Assembly (NCBI RefSeq): GCF_002307475.1
Contig: NZ_NTMH01000011.1
Coordinates: 1 to 64,000, forward strand
From: Pantoea allii
Lineage (GTDB): Bacteria > Pseudomonadota > Gammaproteobacteria > Enterobacterales > Enterobacteriaceae
Length of the DNA stretch: 64,000 bases
Reading direction: 5' to 3'
Shown: positions 27,538 to 36,503 of the stretch, one piece after another
Numbering within the stretch: the first letter of the stretch is position 1
How the letters are laid out: each line of letters opens with the position of its first letter
Position numbers and translations under genes: made by a program
The notes under the pieces: model-generated
Seen by the model: the letters and a program-made list of their open reading frames with translations, nothing else
Database searches by the model: none
Told to the model about the DNA's origin: nothing

Positions 27538-28649
27538 ATTTAGTTCCATTAATACCCAAAAAGTGGCCATTGGCCGGTGTTAAGCAAACCATGTCGTCAT
27601 ACGAGGTATGCTGGCCGCCATTTGGAGCCAACATCCTGATTAACAAAACAATTTGCCTGAATAAGATAATTTATTGAGTGTAAAATTTATATTCGATGAG
27701 ATTGAACAGTGTAGAAACTGCTCATAAAAACCTGATGACCGGAACAAGACGGCTAAATGTAAGATTAAACATTCAGCAAACTGACAAATTCCTAAACGCA
27801 AACGTCATTAAGACAGCCTGGTTAACTCTTACGCGCAAACAATTCATATTGCTGAATCGTTAAGTTTTGCAAGGCTGATTAATCGTTATAAGTGTGGGGA
27901 GAATGGCAACATCCTGCTTAACTTCCAGTCGATCTCACACAAATAGCAATAAATCAATGGCTTACAAATTAAACTGCAGCACCATAGCTACCGCACGAGC
28001 CTGAACATCCTGCTCGCCTGTGTAAAGTTCTTTTCCTTTTATTAACATCTTACACAGCTTTACATAATGCCTGCAAAATTTCAACATAGCTCAGACACAT
28101 CCTAATCAGTAATAAAACTAATATTTATGGTTAACGCAAACTTCATCCTGGCCTGAGAATATTGCCATCAAAATGGCTAAAAACCGCGAATTCGGGCTGC
28201 CTCCCGCTCCGCTTAAGCCTGTAAACATTAGCATAACGAATGCTTAATGAAGAAATTATGTCTGGAAAGCAGGATAATGGGCGCGCCGGGGAAGCGTTTT
28301 TAAGTATTAAATCGTAATTAAGTCAAATTTTACCCATAAGTAATAAATCCTAATTCATTTAATTTATTTAAATTCAATGAGTTAAAAACAAGGACTTATA
28401 TTAATTTAAGAATTATCTTAATAACCTGAACAATTAATAGCGTCTTTCTGCAACTGTTATGGGAAATTAAACGGCATCGCGTCAGTTGTTACAGACCAGC
28501 CAGGCCCGCAGGGATAACGCCTGAGGGCCGATTTTAAATGAAAGTATGGATGCGGGAAGTGACGTCTGGACGGACGAAAACAGGAAGCCGCAAGCGTTAC
28601 GCTGAACGCCAACACAGACCAGCGTTAGCCAGCGCGGTGTGCGCAGAAA
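27538..28649. other. 1.1-kb AT-rich non-coding region between the T6SS cluster and yeeO
   Basis: No plausible gene is visible in either strand. The sequence is AT-rich throughout, most strongly at about 28300-28450, with many TTAAT/AATTTA runs. This is typical of promoter DNA silenced by H-NS. It must hold the promoter for the leftward T6SS operon (near 27540-27750) and the 3' end of the yeeO transcript (near 28560-28649). No tRNA, integrase, insertion sequence or direct repeat marks an island boundary. I could not identify a convincing activator site. Confidence 0.6.
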
Positions 28650-30089
28650 TCACGACTGCTGGGCTTTGGCAATCATCTTACGGTAATTGTTCAACCACTT
28701 ACCGCTGTTGAATCGTCTCCAGAAAAAGAGCCCTCTCACCATCCAGTCGAGGAACATGCCAAGCCAGACGCCAGTCACGCCCATCCCCAGTTCAATGCCC
28801 AACAGGTAGCCCACAACAACTCTGGCACACCACATGCTGAACATGGAGACATACATTGTGTAACGGGCATCACGCGCGCCCTTGAGACCGGCGGGAAGAA
28901 CCCACGAGGCGGCCCATATTGGCATGAACAAGGCATTCAGCCAGATGAGGTGTTTAGTCACATTGATGACGTCGGGATCGCTGGTGTAGAAACGGGCCAG
29001 TAAACCTGCCAGCGGTACGGTAAGCGCAGCAATACATGACAGACAGAGCGTGGCCAGCCAAAAGACATGCTTTGCCTGCCGTTCAGCCTGAAACACCTGG
29101 TATTTGCCCAGCCGCCTTCCGGTGATGATGGTTGACGCTGAACCCAGAGAGTTACCCGGCAGGTTAATCAATGAAGCGACAGAGAAGGCGATAAAATTAC
29201 CGGCAATTTCATTGGTGCCCATGCCTGCGACAAAAACCTGAGTCAGCAATTTACCGCCGTTAAACAGCACGGATTCGATACTGGCAGGCACGCCTATGCT
29301 CAGTACTTCATATAAGATGCTGCTGTTCCAGCGACGAAAATAACTGGAAAGCGTGATTTTTAGCGAAGCATTAAATCCAATCATTAGCACATAAATAATG
29401 GCGAAAGCGCCGATGTAGCGGGTAATGGTTAACCCTAATCCAGCGCCGACAAACCCCAGTCCATCCCATGAAAAGCAGCCATAAATGAGTACGCTACTGA
29501 TCATGATATTGAGGATATTCATCCCGCCATTAATCAGCATCGGGATCTTGGTATTCCCTGCCCCACGCAGCGCGCCACTGCCGATTAGCGTGATTGCCGC
29601 TGCCGGATAGCTCCATGCGGAAACCTGGAGATAGCTCAGTGCTAAAGCTTTAACTTTTGGTTCGGCAGCGCCCGCAATAGCATCAATGATCAGGTGGCCC
29701 CAGAATTCGATAGCAATGACCAGCACCAGCGCCAAAATCGTCATCATGGCCAGAGACTGGCGCGTGGCGGCGCGGGCCCGCTTGCCGTTGCGCCTTGCAA
29801 GGCTGAAAGCGACGACCACGGTGGTACCGAGATCGATGGCGGCAAAAAAGGAGATGATGACCATGTTAAAACTGTCAGCCAGGCCCACGCCTGCCATCGC
29901 CTCTTTACCCAGCCAACTGACCAGGAAAGTACTCAACACACCCATTAACAGCACACAGGCGTTTTCGAAAAAGATAGGAACTGCAAGCGGCGAAATTTCA
30001 CGCCAGTACAGCGTGCGGTAGGAACGACGTTTGGGATACCACGCCGTGCGCTTAATCGCCTGCACCACTGCTACGCCGGGATTTTGCAA
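28650..30089 (-). CDS. yeeO: YeeO-like MATE family exporter
   Basis: Multidrug and toxin extrusion family antiporter with about 12 transmembrane helices; E. coli YeeO exports FMN and FAD. Similarity to YeeO as I recall it is very close: WYPKRRSYRTLYWREISPLA, PIFFENACVLLMGVLSTFLV, AMAGVGLADSFNMVI, GSGALRGAGNTKIP, LPGNSLGSASTIITGRRLG and WVLPAGLKGARDARY. As in E. coli, it lies next to amn. The start is uncertain: the outermost possibility is TTG at 30089, with GTG at 30068 and 30065 as alternatives and none preceded by a strong RBS. E. coli YeeO is longer at the N-terminus. An in-frame TAG sits 12 codons before the TTG. Confidence 0.92.
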   Translation of the reverse strand: MQNPGVAVVQAIKRTAWYPKRRSYRTLYWREISPLAVPIFFENACVLLMGVLSTFLVSWLGKEAMAGVGLADSFNMVIISFFAAIDLGTTVVVAFSLARRNGKRARAATRQSLAMMTILALVLVIAIEFWGHLIIDAIAGAAEPKVKALALSYLQVSAWSYPAAAITLIGSGALRGAGNTKIPMLINGGMNILNIMISSVLIYGCFSWDGLGFVGAGLGLTITRYIGAFAIIYVLMIGFNASLKITLSSYFRRWNSSILYEVLSIGVPASIESVLFNGGKLLTQVFVAGMGTNEIAGNFIAFSVASLINLPGNSLGSASTIITGRRLGKYQVFQAERQAKHVFWLATLCLSCIAALTVPLAGLLARFYTSDPDVINVTKHLIWLNALFMPIWAASWVLPAGLKGARDARYTMYVSMFSMWCARVVVGYLLGIELGMGVTGVWLGMFLDWMVRGLFFWRRFNSGKWLNNYRKMIAKAQQS

Positions 30090-30460
30090 AGGAGTACCAA
30101 ATATGAAGAAGTCGGGGGAATAACTCTAATGATGGTAGCCTGCGGGCAAATATGCAAAACGTTTTGCATTCCTGTTAAATCATGGTTACACACTTTTTTT
30201 ATCTCTGCCTCCCACCCATTTAAATCGCCGCGTTGTCGCATCCGGCACGCAATAATCCCTGGAAGAATGCCTTTTCTGTGCGGATAACCTGATGTAATGG
30301 TCGGGTTTATCTGCATTTTCACTTACCCCATCGCGCCAGCGTTAAGCCTCGCCTATAACTCGCAGCAGTAAAATGCGCGCGATCATAGATTCTTCACCAA
30401 ATCCTTCGTTAAACCCGCTAAGCTGAAGGAAATTGTCGTAAGCATGTGAAAGGAGAAGTT
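30090..30460. promoter_or_regulatory. Divergent promoter region between yeeO and amn
   Basis: About 370 bp with no convincing gene; an 83-codon minus-strand frame at 30071-30322 overlaps the yeeO start out of frame and lacks support. The region should carry the leftward yeeO and rightward amn promoters. The amn RBS is AGGAGA at 30451-30456. A degenerate pair of CTTC elements at 30391-30410 resembles a Pho box but is not spaced correctly. Confidence 0.5.
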
Positions 30461-31915
30461 ATGCCCGCCCAACGGAAAAATCTTACACGCGAGCAGGCGC
30501 TTGATACGCTTGAGCAGATGTATGACGATGCAGTGAATGCCCTGCGCGCGTCGATAAAAGCCTACACGGAAGAAGGATCGTTACCTGATCCCGTTGCCCG
30601 GTCGCAAGGTCTGTTTGTTTATCCTGAATTACGTATTACATGGCAGGGCGATGGCCCTCAGCAGAATCGTACCCGCGCCTGGGGACGTTTTACTCACACA
30701 GGCAGTTACAGCACTACGATTACGCGCCCGGCTTTGCTGCGCCATTACATTTCTGAGCAGCTTGCTATGCTGGAAAAAGAGTATGAGGTAGAAATCGACG
30801 TCGGTCCTTCGCGTCAGGAAATCCCTTATCCTTACGTCATTGACGGTTCTGACCTGTCGCTGGACCGCACCATGAGCGCCGGTATTGCCCGCCATTTTCC
30901 CACCACCGAGCTGTCGCAGATTGGTGATGAAACGGCAGACGGTTTATTTCATGCCGATGCCACCTTCCCTCTTTCTCACTTCGATGCGCTGCGCACTGAC
31001 TTTTCACTCGCCCGCCTGCGCCATTATACCGGCACCGCCGTTGAGCATTTTCAGCCGTTTGTACTGTTCACCAACTACACGCGCTATGTAGACGAATTCG
31101 TTCGCTGGGCCATTGAGCAGGTTCGCGATCCTTCGACGCCTTTTGACAGTCTTGTCTGCGCAGGTGATGTCGTTCTGACAGCCAGTACGGAAGACAACGA
31201 AGCGATGCTGTCTGATTTAGCGTGGAAGAAGCATCAGATGCCCGCCTGGCACCTGACCTCACCCAACCGCCGGGGCATTACCCTGATTAATATCGGCGTC
31301 GGTCCGTCCAATGCCAAAACCATCTGCGATCATCTGGCCGTTATTCGTCCCCATGCCTGGCTGATGATTGGGCACTGTGGTGGCCTGCGTGAAAGCCAGC
31401 GTATCGGTGACTATGTGCTGGCGCACGCTTATCTGCGTGATGACCATGTGCTTGACAGCGTGTTGCCACCCGATATCCCGATTCCAAGCATCGCTGAGGT
31501 TCAGCGGGCGTTGTATGACGCAACCAAATCGGTCAGCGGTATGCCGGGCGAAGAGGTCAAAGAACGCCTGCGCACCGGAACCGTTGTAACGACTGACGAT
31601 CGCAACTGGGAACTGCGCTATTCGGCTTCTGCCCTGCGTTTTAACCTCAGCCGTGCCGTCGCCGTCGATATGGAAAGTGCGACGATTGCCGCGCAGGGTT
31701 ATCGCTTCCGGGTGCCTTATGGCACATTACTCTGTGTTTCAGATAAGCCGCTGCATGGCGAGATCAAGCTGCCCGGTCAGGCAAACCGCTTCTACGATGG
31801 TGCGATTTCAGAACATCTGCAGATTGGTATTCGTGCCGTGGAATTATTGCGGGCTGAAGGTGATAAGCTGCATTCACGTAAGTTACGCACGTTTAACGAA
31901 CCACCGTTCCGTTAA
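30461..31915 (+). CDS. amn: AMP nucleosidase
   Basis: Hydrolyses AMP to adenine and ribose 5-phosphate, adjusting adenylate pools and enabling purine salvage. The ATG at 30461 (MPAQRKNLTREQALD) with AGGAGA 5 nt upstream gives 484 residues, the same length as the E. coli enzyme; the GTG at 30446 is rejected. The N-terminal AMN domain (FVYPELRITWQGDGP, RAWGRFTHTGSYSTT, VDVGPSRQEIPYPYV) is followed by the nucleoside-phosphorylase-fold domain. That domain carries GVGPSNAKTICDHLAVIRP, IGHCGGLRESQRIGDYVLAH and AVDMESATIAAQGYRFRVPYG, the last holding the purine/ribose-binding MES element. Confidence 0.97.
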   Translation: MPAQRKNLTREQALDTLEQMYDDAVNALRASIKAYTEEGSLPDPVARSQGLFVYPELRITWQGDGPQQNRTRAWGRFTHTGSYSTTITRPALLRHYISEQLAMLEKEYEVEIDVGPSRQEIPYPYVIDGSDLSLDRTMSAGIARHFPTTELSQIGDETADGLFHADATFPLSHFDALRTDFSLARLRHYTGTAVEHFQPFVLFTNYTRYVDEFVRWAIEQVRDPSTPFDSLVCAGDVVLTASTEDNEAMLSDLAWKKHQMPAWHLTSPNRRGITLINIGVGPSNAKTICDHLAVIRPHAWLMIGHCGGLRESQRIGDYVLAHAYLRDDHVLDSVLPPDIPIPSIAEVQRALYDATKSVSGMPGEEVKERLRTGTVVTTDDRNWELRYSASALRFNLSRAVAVDMESATIAAQGYRFRVPYGTLLCVSDKPLHGEIKLPGQANRFYDGAISEHLQIGIRAVELLRAEGDKLHSRKLRTFNEPPFR

Positions 31916-31933
31916 ACGATAAAAGATGAAAAA

Positions 31934-31973
31934 GACGGTATTAAGTGTGAATGCATTTCACATTAATGCCGTC
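31934..31973 (+). terminator. Long hairpin after amn
   Basis: GACGGTATTAA pairs with TTAATGCCGTC (one G-T pair), and the stem continues inside as TGTGAA/TTCACA after a one-base bulge, about 17 bp in all. It lies 19 bp after the amn stop and 26 bp from the convergent gene end, so it could serve both strands. No T-run follows, so efficiency is uncertain. Confidence 0.65.
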
Positions 31974-31998
31974 TCTACATTGAATACGTTATGCTGAT

Positions 31999-32622
31999 TC
32001 AGGCCGCGTTTAATACGGCAGTATTGATGAACCAGGCAAATACAGCAAGGATAGCCGGGACCATTAACGTCCAGATAAGCCGGTTATTCAGGCTTTCAAA
32101 TTTTAAATCCAGTTTATCGAATCTTTCGTCAATCTTGTCGAATCGATGATCCATGGCATCAAGTCGTCTGTCGATGCCATCAAGTCTGATATCAATGCCA
32201 TTAAGCCTGAAATCAATGCCGTCAAGACGTGCTTCAATACCGTTAAATCTCACATCAATAACGTCGAATTTTTTGTAAACATCATCAAACTTCGCATTTA
32301 TCACGCTGAACTGGATATCGATAAGATTAAATCGATTAGCAAAGTTGAATAATATGCCATCGATTTCAGTCAGTTTGCTCTCAATGCTGACCAGCCTGCC
32401 GTCAACATCGGCAAACCTGATGCTAAAATGTTCAACTTTATCTTCCAGTTGAGTAAATCGCTGACGTATTTCAACATGAAACACAGTCTGCTCCGAGCGC
32501 AGACGCTCAAGATCGTCTTTAGTCGCAAACGCCATGGCGCGCCCACTAAAAAGCGCCAGATCGATTTTTATTTGATGATTGTCGGCTTCAAGTCGCTCAA
32601 AGCGCATCTCAAAATTTTCCAT
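31999..32622 (-). CDS. Membrane-anchored coiled-coil protein with ten heptad repeats
   Basis: No named family can be assigned. The ATG at 32622 (MENFEMRFERLEADNHQIKI) is preceded by a perfect AGGAGG at 7-nt spacing, giving 207 residues; farther upstream starts are unlikely. Residues 1-110 are charged and helical. Residues 111-180 are ten uninterrupted heptads of the form (K/R)(F/L)(D/N)xIDx. A C-terminal transmembrane helix (about 184-203, WTLMVPAILAVFAWFINTAV) ends the protein. This tail-anchored coiled-coil architecture recalls DUF1640-type and Borrelia Bdr-type proteins, but that is only a resemblance in layout. It stands alone between convergent amn and the purine permease. Confidence 0.88.
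   Translation of the reverse strand: MENFEMRFERLEADNHQIKIDLALFSGRAMAFATKDDLERLRSEQTVFHVEIRQRFTQLEDKVEHFSIRFADVDGRLVSIESKLTEIDGILFNFANRFNLIDIQFSVINAKFDDVYKKFDVIDVRFNGIEARLDGIDFRLNGIDIRLDGIDRRLDAMDHRFDKIDERFDKLDLKFESLNNRLIWTLMVPAILAVFAWFINTAVLNAA
32083..32292 (-). repeat. Ten 21-bp coding repeats (heptads)
   Basis: Ten consecutive 21-bp units encode heptads such as RFNGIEA, RLDGIDF, RLNGIDI, RLDGIDR and RFDKIDE. The units are diverged at DNA level but share an ATCGAT-like core (GATATCAATGCC/GATGCCATC on the plus strand). Confidence 0.85.
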
Positions 32623-32979
32623 TTTTCTGCCTCCTGTCCAGCGATGACTGAGGGTCAAATGCGGATTACCGCGATTCCGTTTTCCATACAGATTGCCCAT
32701 TATTTTTTCCTGACAGGCGGATTAACTCAATCCATTAATGTAAGTTCCAACCTGCTTCACTGTTATTGAAGCAAAGTCTCGCGCAATAAACATTACCTGA
32801 TTGAATAAAAAGGAAAAATAAAAAGAGAGTCAACTCGTTCCTTTATTCGCAATGTTTAATCAAAGGATAAAAGGACAGCGGCGTGAAGAAAAGGTAGTTC
32901 AGAGAGGATCTGGAAGGGAGCGCACAAGGATTGAAGATAACCGTGAATAACCGTCACCCGTTAATTTGGCATGCCGCAT
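32623..32979. other. Non-coding region upstream of the heptad-repeat gene
   Basis: About 360 bp between the coiled-coil gene and the terminator of the purine permease. Apart from the AGGAGG ribosome binding site at 32630-32640, I see no gene or clear operator. It presumably contains the promoter of the coiled-coil gene. Confidence 0.5.
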
Positions 32980-33016
32980 TAAAACCGTTACAGCATATTC
33001 AATATACTGTAACGGT
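32980..33016 (-). terminator. Rho-independent terminator of the purine permease gene
   Basis: On the minus strand ACCGTTACAG, an AT-rich loop, then CTGTAACGGT followed by TTTT. The stem is 10 bp and perfect, extendable through TATATT/AATATG. It starts 8 bp after the stop at 33025. Confidence 0.9.
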
Positions 33017-33024
33017 CTGATTAA

Positions 33025-34323
33025 TTAGGCACTCAGCCAGCCAAGTTTAATGACAAATAAGATAGAAAGAATAATCAGTGCAACATTAATCTCTTTGGTG
33101 CGCCCGCTGAGTAACTTAACCACGGTCCAGGTGATAAAGCCAAACGCGATACCGTTGGCAATAGAATACGTCAGCGGCATCGTCAGTGCGGTTACCGTCA
33201 CAGGGGCGGCAGTCGTGATATCTTTCCAGTCAATTTCAGCCAACCCGGACGTCATCAAAACAGCGACAAACAGTAACGCCGGTGCGGTGGCATAAACCGG
33301 TACGCTTGACGCGAGGGGAGAAAAGAACAGCGCAAGCAGGAAAAGAACGGCAACCACCACAGCCGTCAGACCGGTACGTCCGCCTGCGCTGACGCCAGCG
33401 GCAGACTCGACATAGCTGGTAGTGGTAGATGTCCCCAGCAGAGAACCAAACAGCGCGGCAGCACTGTCTGCAACCAGCGCGCGCCCCATCTTAGGCACGT
33501 TGCCCTGCTCGTCAGCCAGCCCGGCACGTTTGGTCACGCCCAGCAGTGTGCCGGTGTTATCAAACACATCGACAAACAAGAAAGCAAAAATCACGCTAAT
33601 TAAGCCGACGTTAAAGGCTCCGGCAATGTCCAACTGCATAAAGGTTGGCGCGATTGAAGGCGGTGCAGAAAACACACCACCAAATTTGGTCAGGCCTATC
33701 CCCATGGAAATAAAGGTAATGAGCAAAATGCCAATTAATACGGCCCCTGTGACGCGACGCGCTTCCAGGACGACGATGATGATAAAACCTAACATCGCCA
33801 GCAGCGGTCCCGGCTTGGTCAGATCGCCAATCCCCACCAGCGTGGCCGGGTTATCCACCACGATTCCGGCACCTTCCAGCGCGATAATCGCCAGGAAAAG
33901 CCCGATCCCGGCGGCAATACCTGCGCGCAGCGGCAGCGGGATGCTGTTAATAATCCATTCGCGAATCTTAAATATGGATAAGGCAAAGAAGATCACGGCG
34001 GACAGGAACACCGCACCTAACGCAATCTGCCAGCTATAGCCCATGTGCAAGACAACGGCATAAGTGAAAAAGGCATTCAGCCCCATCCCCGGTGCCAGCG
34101 CAATCGGGTAGTTGGCAATCAGCCCCATTAATACAGAACCAATCGCAGCTGCCAGACAGGTCGCGACAAAAACGGCACCTTTATCCATGCCGGTTGCGCC
34201 CAGAATACTGGGGTTAACAAACAGAATGTAGGCCATCGCCAGGAAGGTGGTAATCCCTGCGATGATTTCAGTGCGTACGGTTGTGTTGTGCGCTTTTAAT
34301 TTAAATAGTTTTTCTAACATCAT
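33025..34323 (-). CDS. AzgA-type (NCS2) purine base permease
   Basis: Inner-membrane proton symporter for a purine base, of the family that includes E. coli AdeP, AdeQ, GhxP and GhxQ. The 432-residue protein has about 12-14 transmembrane segments. Family motifs include TTFLAMAYILFVNPSILGA, PIALAPGMGLNAFF, VDVFDNTGTLLGVTKRAGL, SLLGTSTTTSYVESAAGVSA and GGRTGLTAVVVAVLFLLALF. It is closer in my reading to the adenine-type AdeP/AdeQ branch than to GhxP, but base specificity cannot be fixed from sequence. Two tandem ATGs (34323 and 34320) exist; GAGAG is best spaced for 34320. Two PurR-like operators upstream fit purine-repressed expression. Confidence 0.93.
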   Translation of the reverse strand: MMLEKLFKLKAHNTTVRTEIIAGITTFLAMAYILFVNPSILGATGMDKGAVFVATCLAAAIGSVLMGLIANYPIALAPGMGLNAFFTYAVVLHMGYSWQIALGAVFLSAVIFFALSIFKIREWIINSIPLPLRAGIAAGIGLFLAIIALEGAGIVVDNPATLVGIGDLTKPGPLLAMLGFIIIVVLEARRVTGAVLIGILLITFISMGIGLTKFGGVFSAPPSIAPTFMQLDIAGAFNVGLISVIFAFLFVDVFDNTGTLLGVTKRAGLADEQGNVPKMGRALVADSAAALFGSLLGTSTTTSYVESAAGVSAGGRTGLTAVVVAVLFLLALFFSPLASSVPVYATAPALLFVAVLMTSGLAEIDWKDITTAAPVTVTALTMPLTYSIANGIAFGFITWTVVKLLSGRTKEINVALIILSILFVIKLGWLSA

Positions 34324-34474
34324 TATCTCTCGATGATAGAGACGTCACTTAGGTGCGCGCTCTCTTGCCAAAGTTATGGTCATGCTGTTTGTTGTGATAC
34401 TGAGGGATCGCCAGTGCTGTCGCATGCCAGCCCGGCCACCCGAAATACTGTTTTCGCTTTCCTTAGTCACGTGA

Positions 34475-34500
34475 GCAATTGCAAAGGCTTAAGCAATTGC
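34475..34500. promoter_or_regulatory. Two copies of GCAATTGC, 18 bp apart
   Basis: The palindrome GCAATTGC occurs at 34475-34482 and 34493-34500, close to the PurR box at 34515. The 18-bp spacing puts both on nearly the same DNA face. A regulator site is possible but none is recognised. The rest of this 447-bp divergent region (34324-34770) holds no gene. Confidence 0.35.
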
Positions 34501-34514
34501 TGTGCCAGCCTGGC

Positions 34515-34530
34515 ACGCAATCGATTACCT
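34515..34530. promoter_or_regulatory. PurR operator, full match to consensus
   Basis: ACGCAATCGATTACCT matches all ten fixed positions of the enterobacterial PurR consensus ANGCAANCGNTTNCNT. It lies about 190 bp upstream of the purine permease start, within the divergent region shared with the response-regulator gene. PurR with hypoxanthine or guanine represses purine transport and synthesis genes in E. coli. Confidence 0.75.
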
Positions 34531-34604
34531 GGGTGAGCGCAAGCGAGCCTTAAGATAATTCTGAACCGAATCAGGGCGCGATTATGGTGCATTGCCCCCT
34601 AACA

Positions 34605-34620
34605 GCGCAATCGTTTTCCT
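34605..34620. promoter_or_regulatory. Second PurR-like operator
   Basis: GCGCAATCGTTTTCCT differs from ANGCAANCGNTTNCNT only at the first base. It lies 75 bp (centre to centre 90 bp) from the first site, so paired binding or looping is possible. Confidence 0.6.
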
Positions 34621-34770
34621 GCACGGTTCACTCTCCGGGAAATTCTGCGCTTACGCACGGTTTAGCACCTTGCCAGGCGACGCTGGTCACGTTTCAGCAG
34701 CATCAACCTGCAGACAGTATTGGAATGTGTACACTCGCATTTAACCCTTCAGTAACATTGAGGTCACACG

Positions 34771-35514
34771 ATGAAGCCAGCAATTCTGGTGGTGGATGAC
34801 GATCATGCTGTCTGCGATCTGTTGCAGGACGCACTCAGTGAACATGGTTTGTTGGTTTATCGCTGTCATCAGGGAAAAGATGCCCTCGCGATGGTGCGCG
34901 AACGCCCGGAAATTTCACTGGTGATGCTGGACATGATGTTGCCCGACACCAATGGATTGCTGGTTCTGCAGCAGTTGCAGCGTCAGCGGCCGGACATTCT
35001 GGTGATTATGCTGACCGGGATGGGATCGGAAGCGGAGATGGTGGTGGGCCTGGAGATGGGAGCGGATGATTATATCGCCAAGCCCTTCAACCCCCGCGTC
35101 GTCGTTGCGCGGGCGCGCGCTGCACTCAGGCGTAGCGGGCGCGTCGTGACGCCGGAAGGTGACCATGAAGGATGGCGTTTTAATGGCTGGCTGCTTGATG
35201 AGGCGCGCTGCCAGTTACTGAATCCGCAGCGTGAAACCGTGACCTTAACCCAGGGTGAATACACCTTGCTGCGCGCCATGGTACGACATGCGCGCAAGGT
35301 CCTGACGCGCGATCAGTTACTGGAACTCACTCATAGCGAAAGCATGGATGTGTTTGACCGTACTATCGATGTTCTGATTATGCGGCTGCGCCGTAAAATC
35401 GAAGTGAACCCGCATCAACCCGGCCTGATCCGCACGATTCGCGGGCTGGGTTATGTTTTTTCAGCGGACGTGGTGAAACCTGAAGGTCTGCGGCTCTCGA
35501 CGCAAACGGCCTGA
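34771..35514 (+). CDS. OmpR/PhoB-family response regulator
   Basis: Two-component DNA-binding regulator. The 247-residue protein has a receiver domain (about 4-115) with acidic VVDDD, phospho-acceptor Asp54 in VMLDMMLPD, the switch Thr/Ser region (VIMLTGMG) and the KPF lysine motif. A winged-helix domain (about 130-232) has LTQGEYTLLRAMVRHARKVL and VDVLIMRLRRKIE-type recognition-helix residues, and ends at RTIRGLGYVF. No kinase gene is adjacent. The hybrid kinase at 41764-44364, same strand, on the far side of the sugar operon, is its likely partner. Its last 64 bp overlap the convergent kinase gene end. Confidence 0.94.
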   Translation: MKPAILVVDDDHAVCDLLQDALSEHGLLVYRCHQGKDALAMVRERPEISLVMLDMMLPDTNGLLVLQQLQRQRPDILVIMLTGMGSEAEMVVGLEMGADDYIAKPFNPRVVVARARAALRRSGRVVTPEGDHEGWRFNGWLLDEARCQLLNPQRETVTLTQGEYTLLRAMVRHARKVLTRDQLLELTHSESMDVFDRTIDVLIMRLRRKIEVNPHQPGLIRTIRGLGYVFSADVVKPEGLRLSTQTA

Positions 35515-36503
35515 GCCATCCACTGCCGCATCTCGGTCAGTGGACGAATGCCATCGATGGCATTCGCCGCGCGTAAGTTAAAGCAGGCACAGGTGTGAGC
35601 CAGTTGCAGCGTCGACAGCATGTCATCGCCCTGATGGCTGGCAAACAGCACCCCCGCGCAAAACGCATCGCCGGCTCCTACACTGCCAACAATGTCGTCC
35701 GGTGCCAGTTGCCATGCTGGCTGCCAGATGCCCTCGCCGCCCACCTCCTGACCCCATGCACCTTCCGGCGCATGAATGACCACGCGCTGGCGCACGCCCT
35801 GCCCGGCCAGCCACTGTGCGGCGTTTGCAAAAGCCGCCGGTGGCTGAATCCCCTGACTGTCACGCAACACAATACCTGACAGCGCCTGTGCTTCCAGTTC
35901 GTTAATGATCAGATAATCCAGCCAGCGTAGTGCGGGCAGCACCTGGGGACGATAATCACCCACGCGTGAGGCTAAATCCAGAGAGGTAAAATAGCCACGC
36001 TGCTGCATCTGGGCCAGTAAACGGGCGCTGCGCGTACCAAATTCGCTGTCTGCGCCATCCAGCGTTTCAAGCAGCAGTAAATAGCCTAAATGGAAGATGC
36101 GCTGTGCGTCATCAACGGCCGCAAAATGGGGCCTGTCCAGCAGGGCGTTCGCGCCGGGTGAAAAGAAAAACGTTCGCTGCCCATCCGGTGCCGTCATCAC
36201 CTGCGTCATCGCGGTGGGCTTATGACTGGTGCGCTGCACCCAGCGATGATCGATCTGCGCCTCCTGCATGATGGTCAGCAGATAGTCACCGTCGGCGTCA
36301 TTCCCTAACAGGCCGATCGCCACCAGCGGAAGCTGACAGTGCATGCGCGACAGGGTAAGCAGGACGTTAAGCGGCGCACCACCTGCCGCCTTTTCGCTAT
36401 GCTGCACCTCCGCCAGCCAGCCCTGCTCCGGCCAGTGACTAATGCGGTGGACATAATCCACCAGCATCACGCCAGCGGCCAGAATGCCGCGCCGCGCGCT
36501 CAT
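35451..36503 (-). CDS. PfkB-family sugar kinase
   Basis: Ribokinase-fold kinase, predicted to phosphorylate the ketose made by the neighbouring isomerase. The 350-residue protein has the first PfkB signature region (EKAAGGAPLNVLLTLSRMHC, LPLVAIGLLGNDADGDYLL) and the C-terminal signature DDIVGSVGAGDAFCAGVLFA, whose GAGDAF contains the catalytic Asp. The ATG follows the aldolase TAG with no gap. The C-terminal tail (QAVCVESRRPSGFTTSAEKT) extends beyond usual PfkB ends and overlaps the convergent response regulator by 64 bp. Substrate is unknown; 1-phosphorylation of a ketose fits the class II aldolase next door. Confidence 0.92.
   Translation of the reverse strand: MSARRGILAAGVMLVDYVHRISHWPEQGWLAEVQHSEKAAGGAPLNVLLTLSRMHCQLPLVAIGLLGNDADGDYLLTIMQEAQIDHRWVQRTSHKPTAMTQVMTAPDGQRTFFFSPGANALLDRPHFAAVDDAQRIFHLGYLLLLETLDGADSEFGTRSARLLAQMQQRGYFTSLDLASRVGDYRPQVLPALRWLDYLIINELEAQALSGIVLRDSQGIQPPAAFANAAQWLAGQGVRQRVVIHAPEGAWGQEVGGEGIWQPAWQLAPDDIVGSVGAGDAFCAGVLFASHQGDDMLSTLQLAHTCACFNLRAANAIDGIRPLTEMRQWMAQAVCVESRRPSGFTTSAEKT

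Noticed and set aside
27538..28649. Possible genomic-island boundary next to the T6SS
   Set aside because: No tRNA, integrase, IS element or repeat pair could be found; the AT-richness alone does not prove an island edge.
30071..30322. 83-codon minus-strand frame between yeeO and amn
   Set aside because: Overlaps the yeeO start out of frame, no RBS and no family resemblance.
30391..30410. Degenerate Pho-box-like element upstream of amn
   Set aside because: CTTCACC and CTTCG copies are 12 bp apart and lack the TGTCA core, so it does not match the 11-bp PhoB repeat; kept only as a note.
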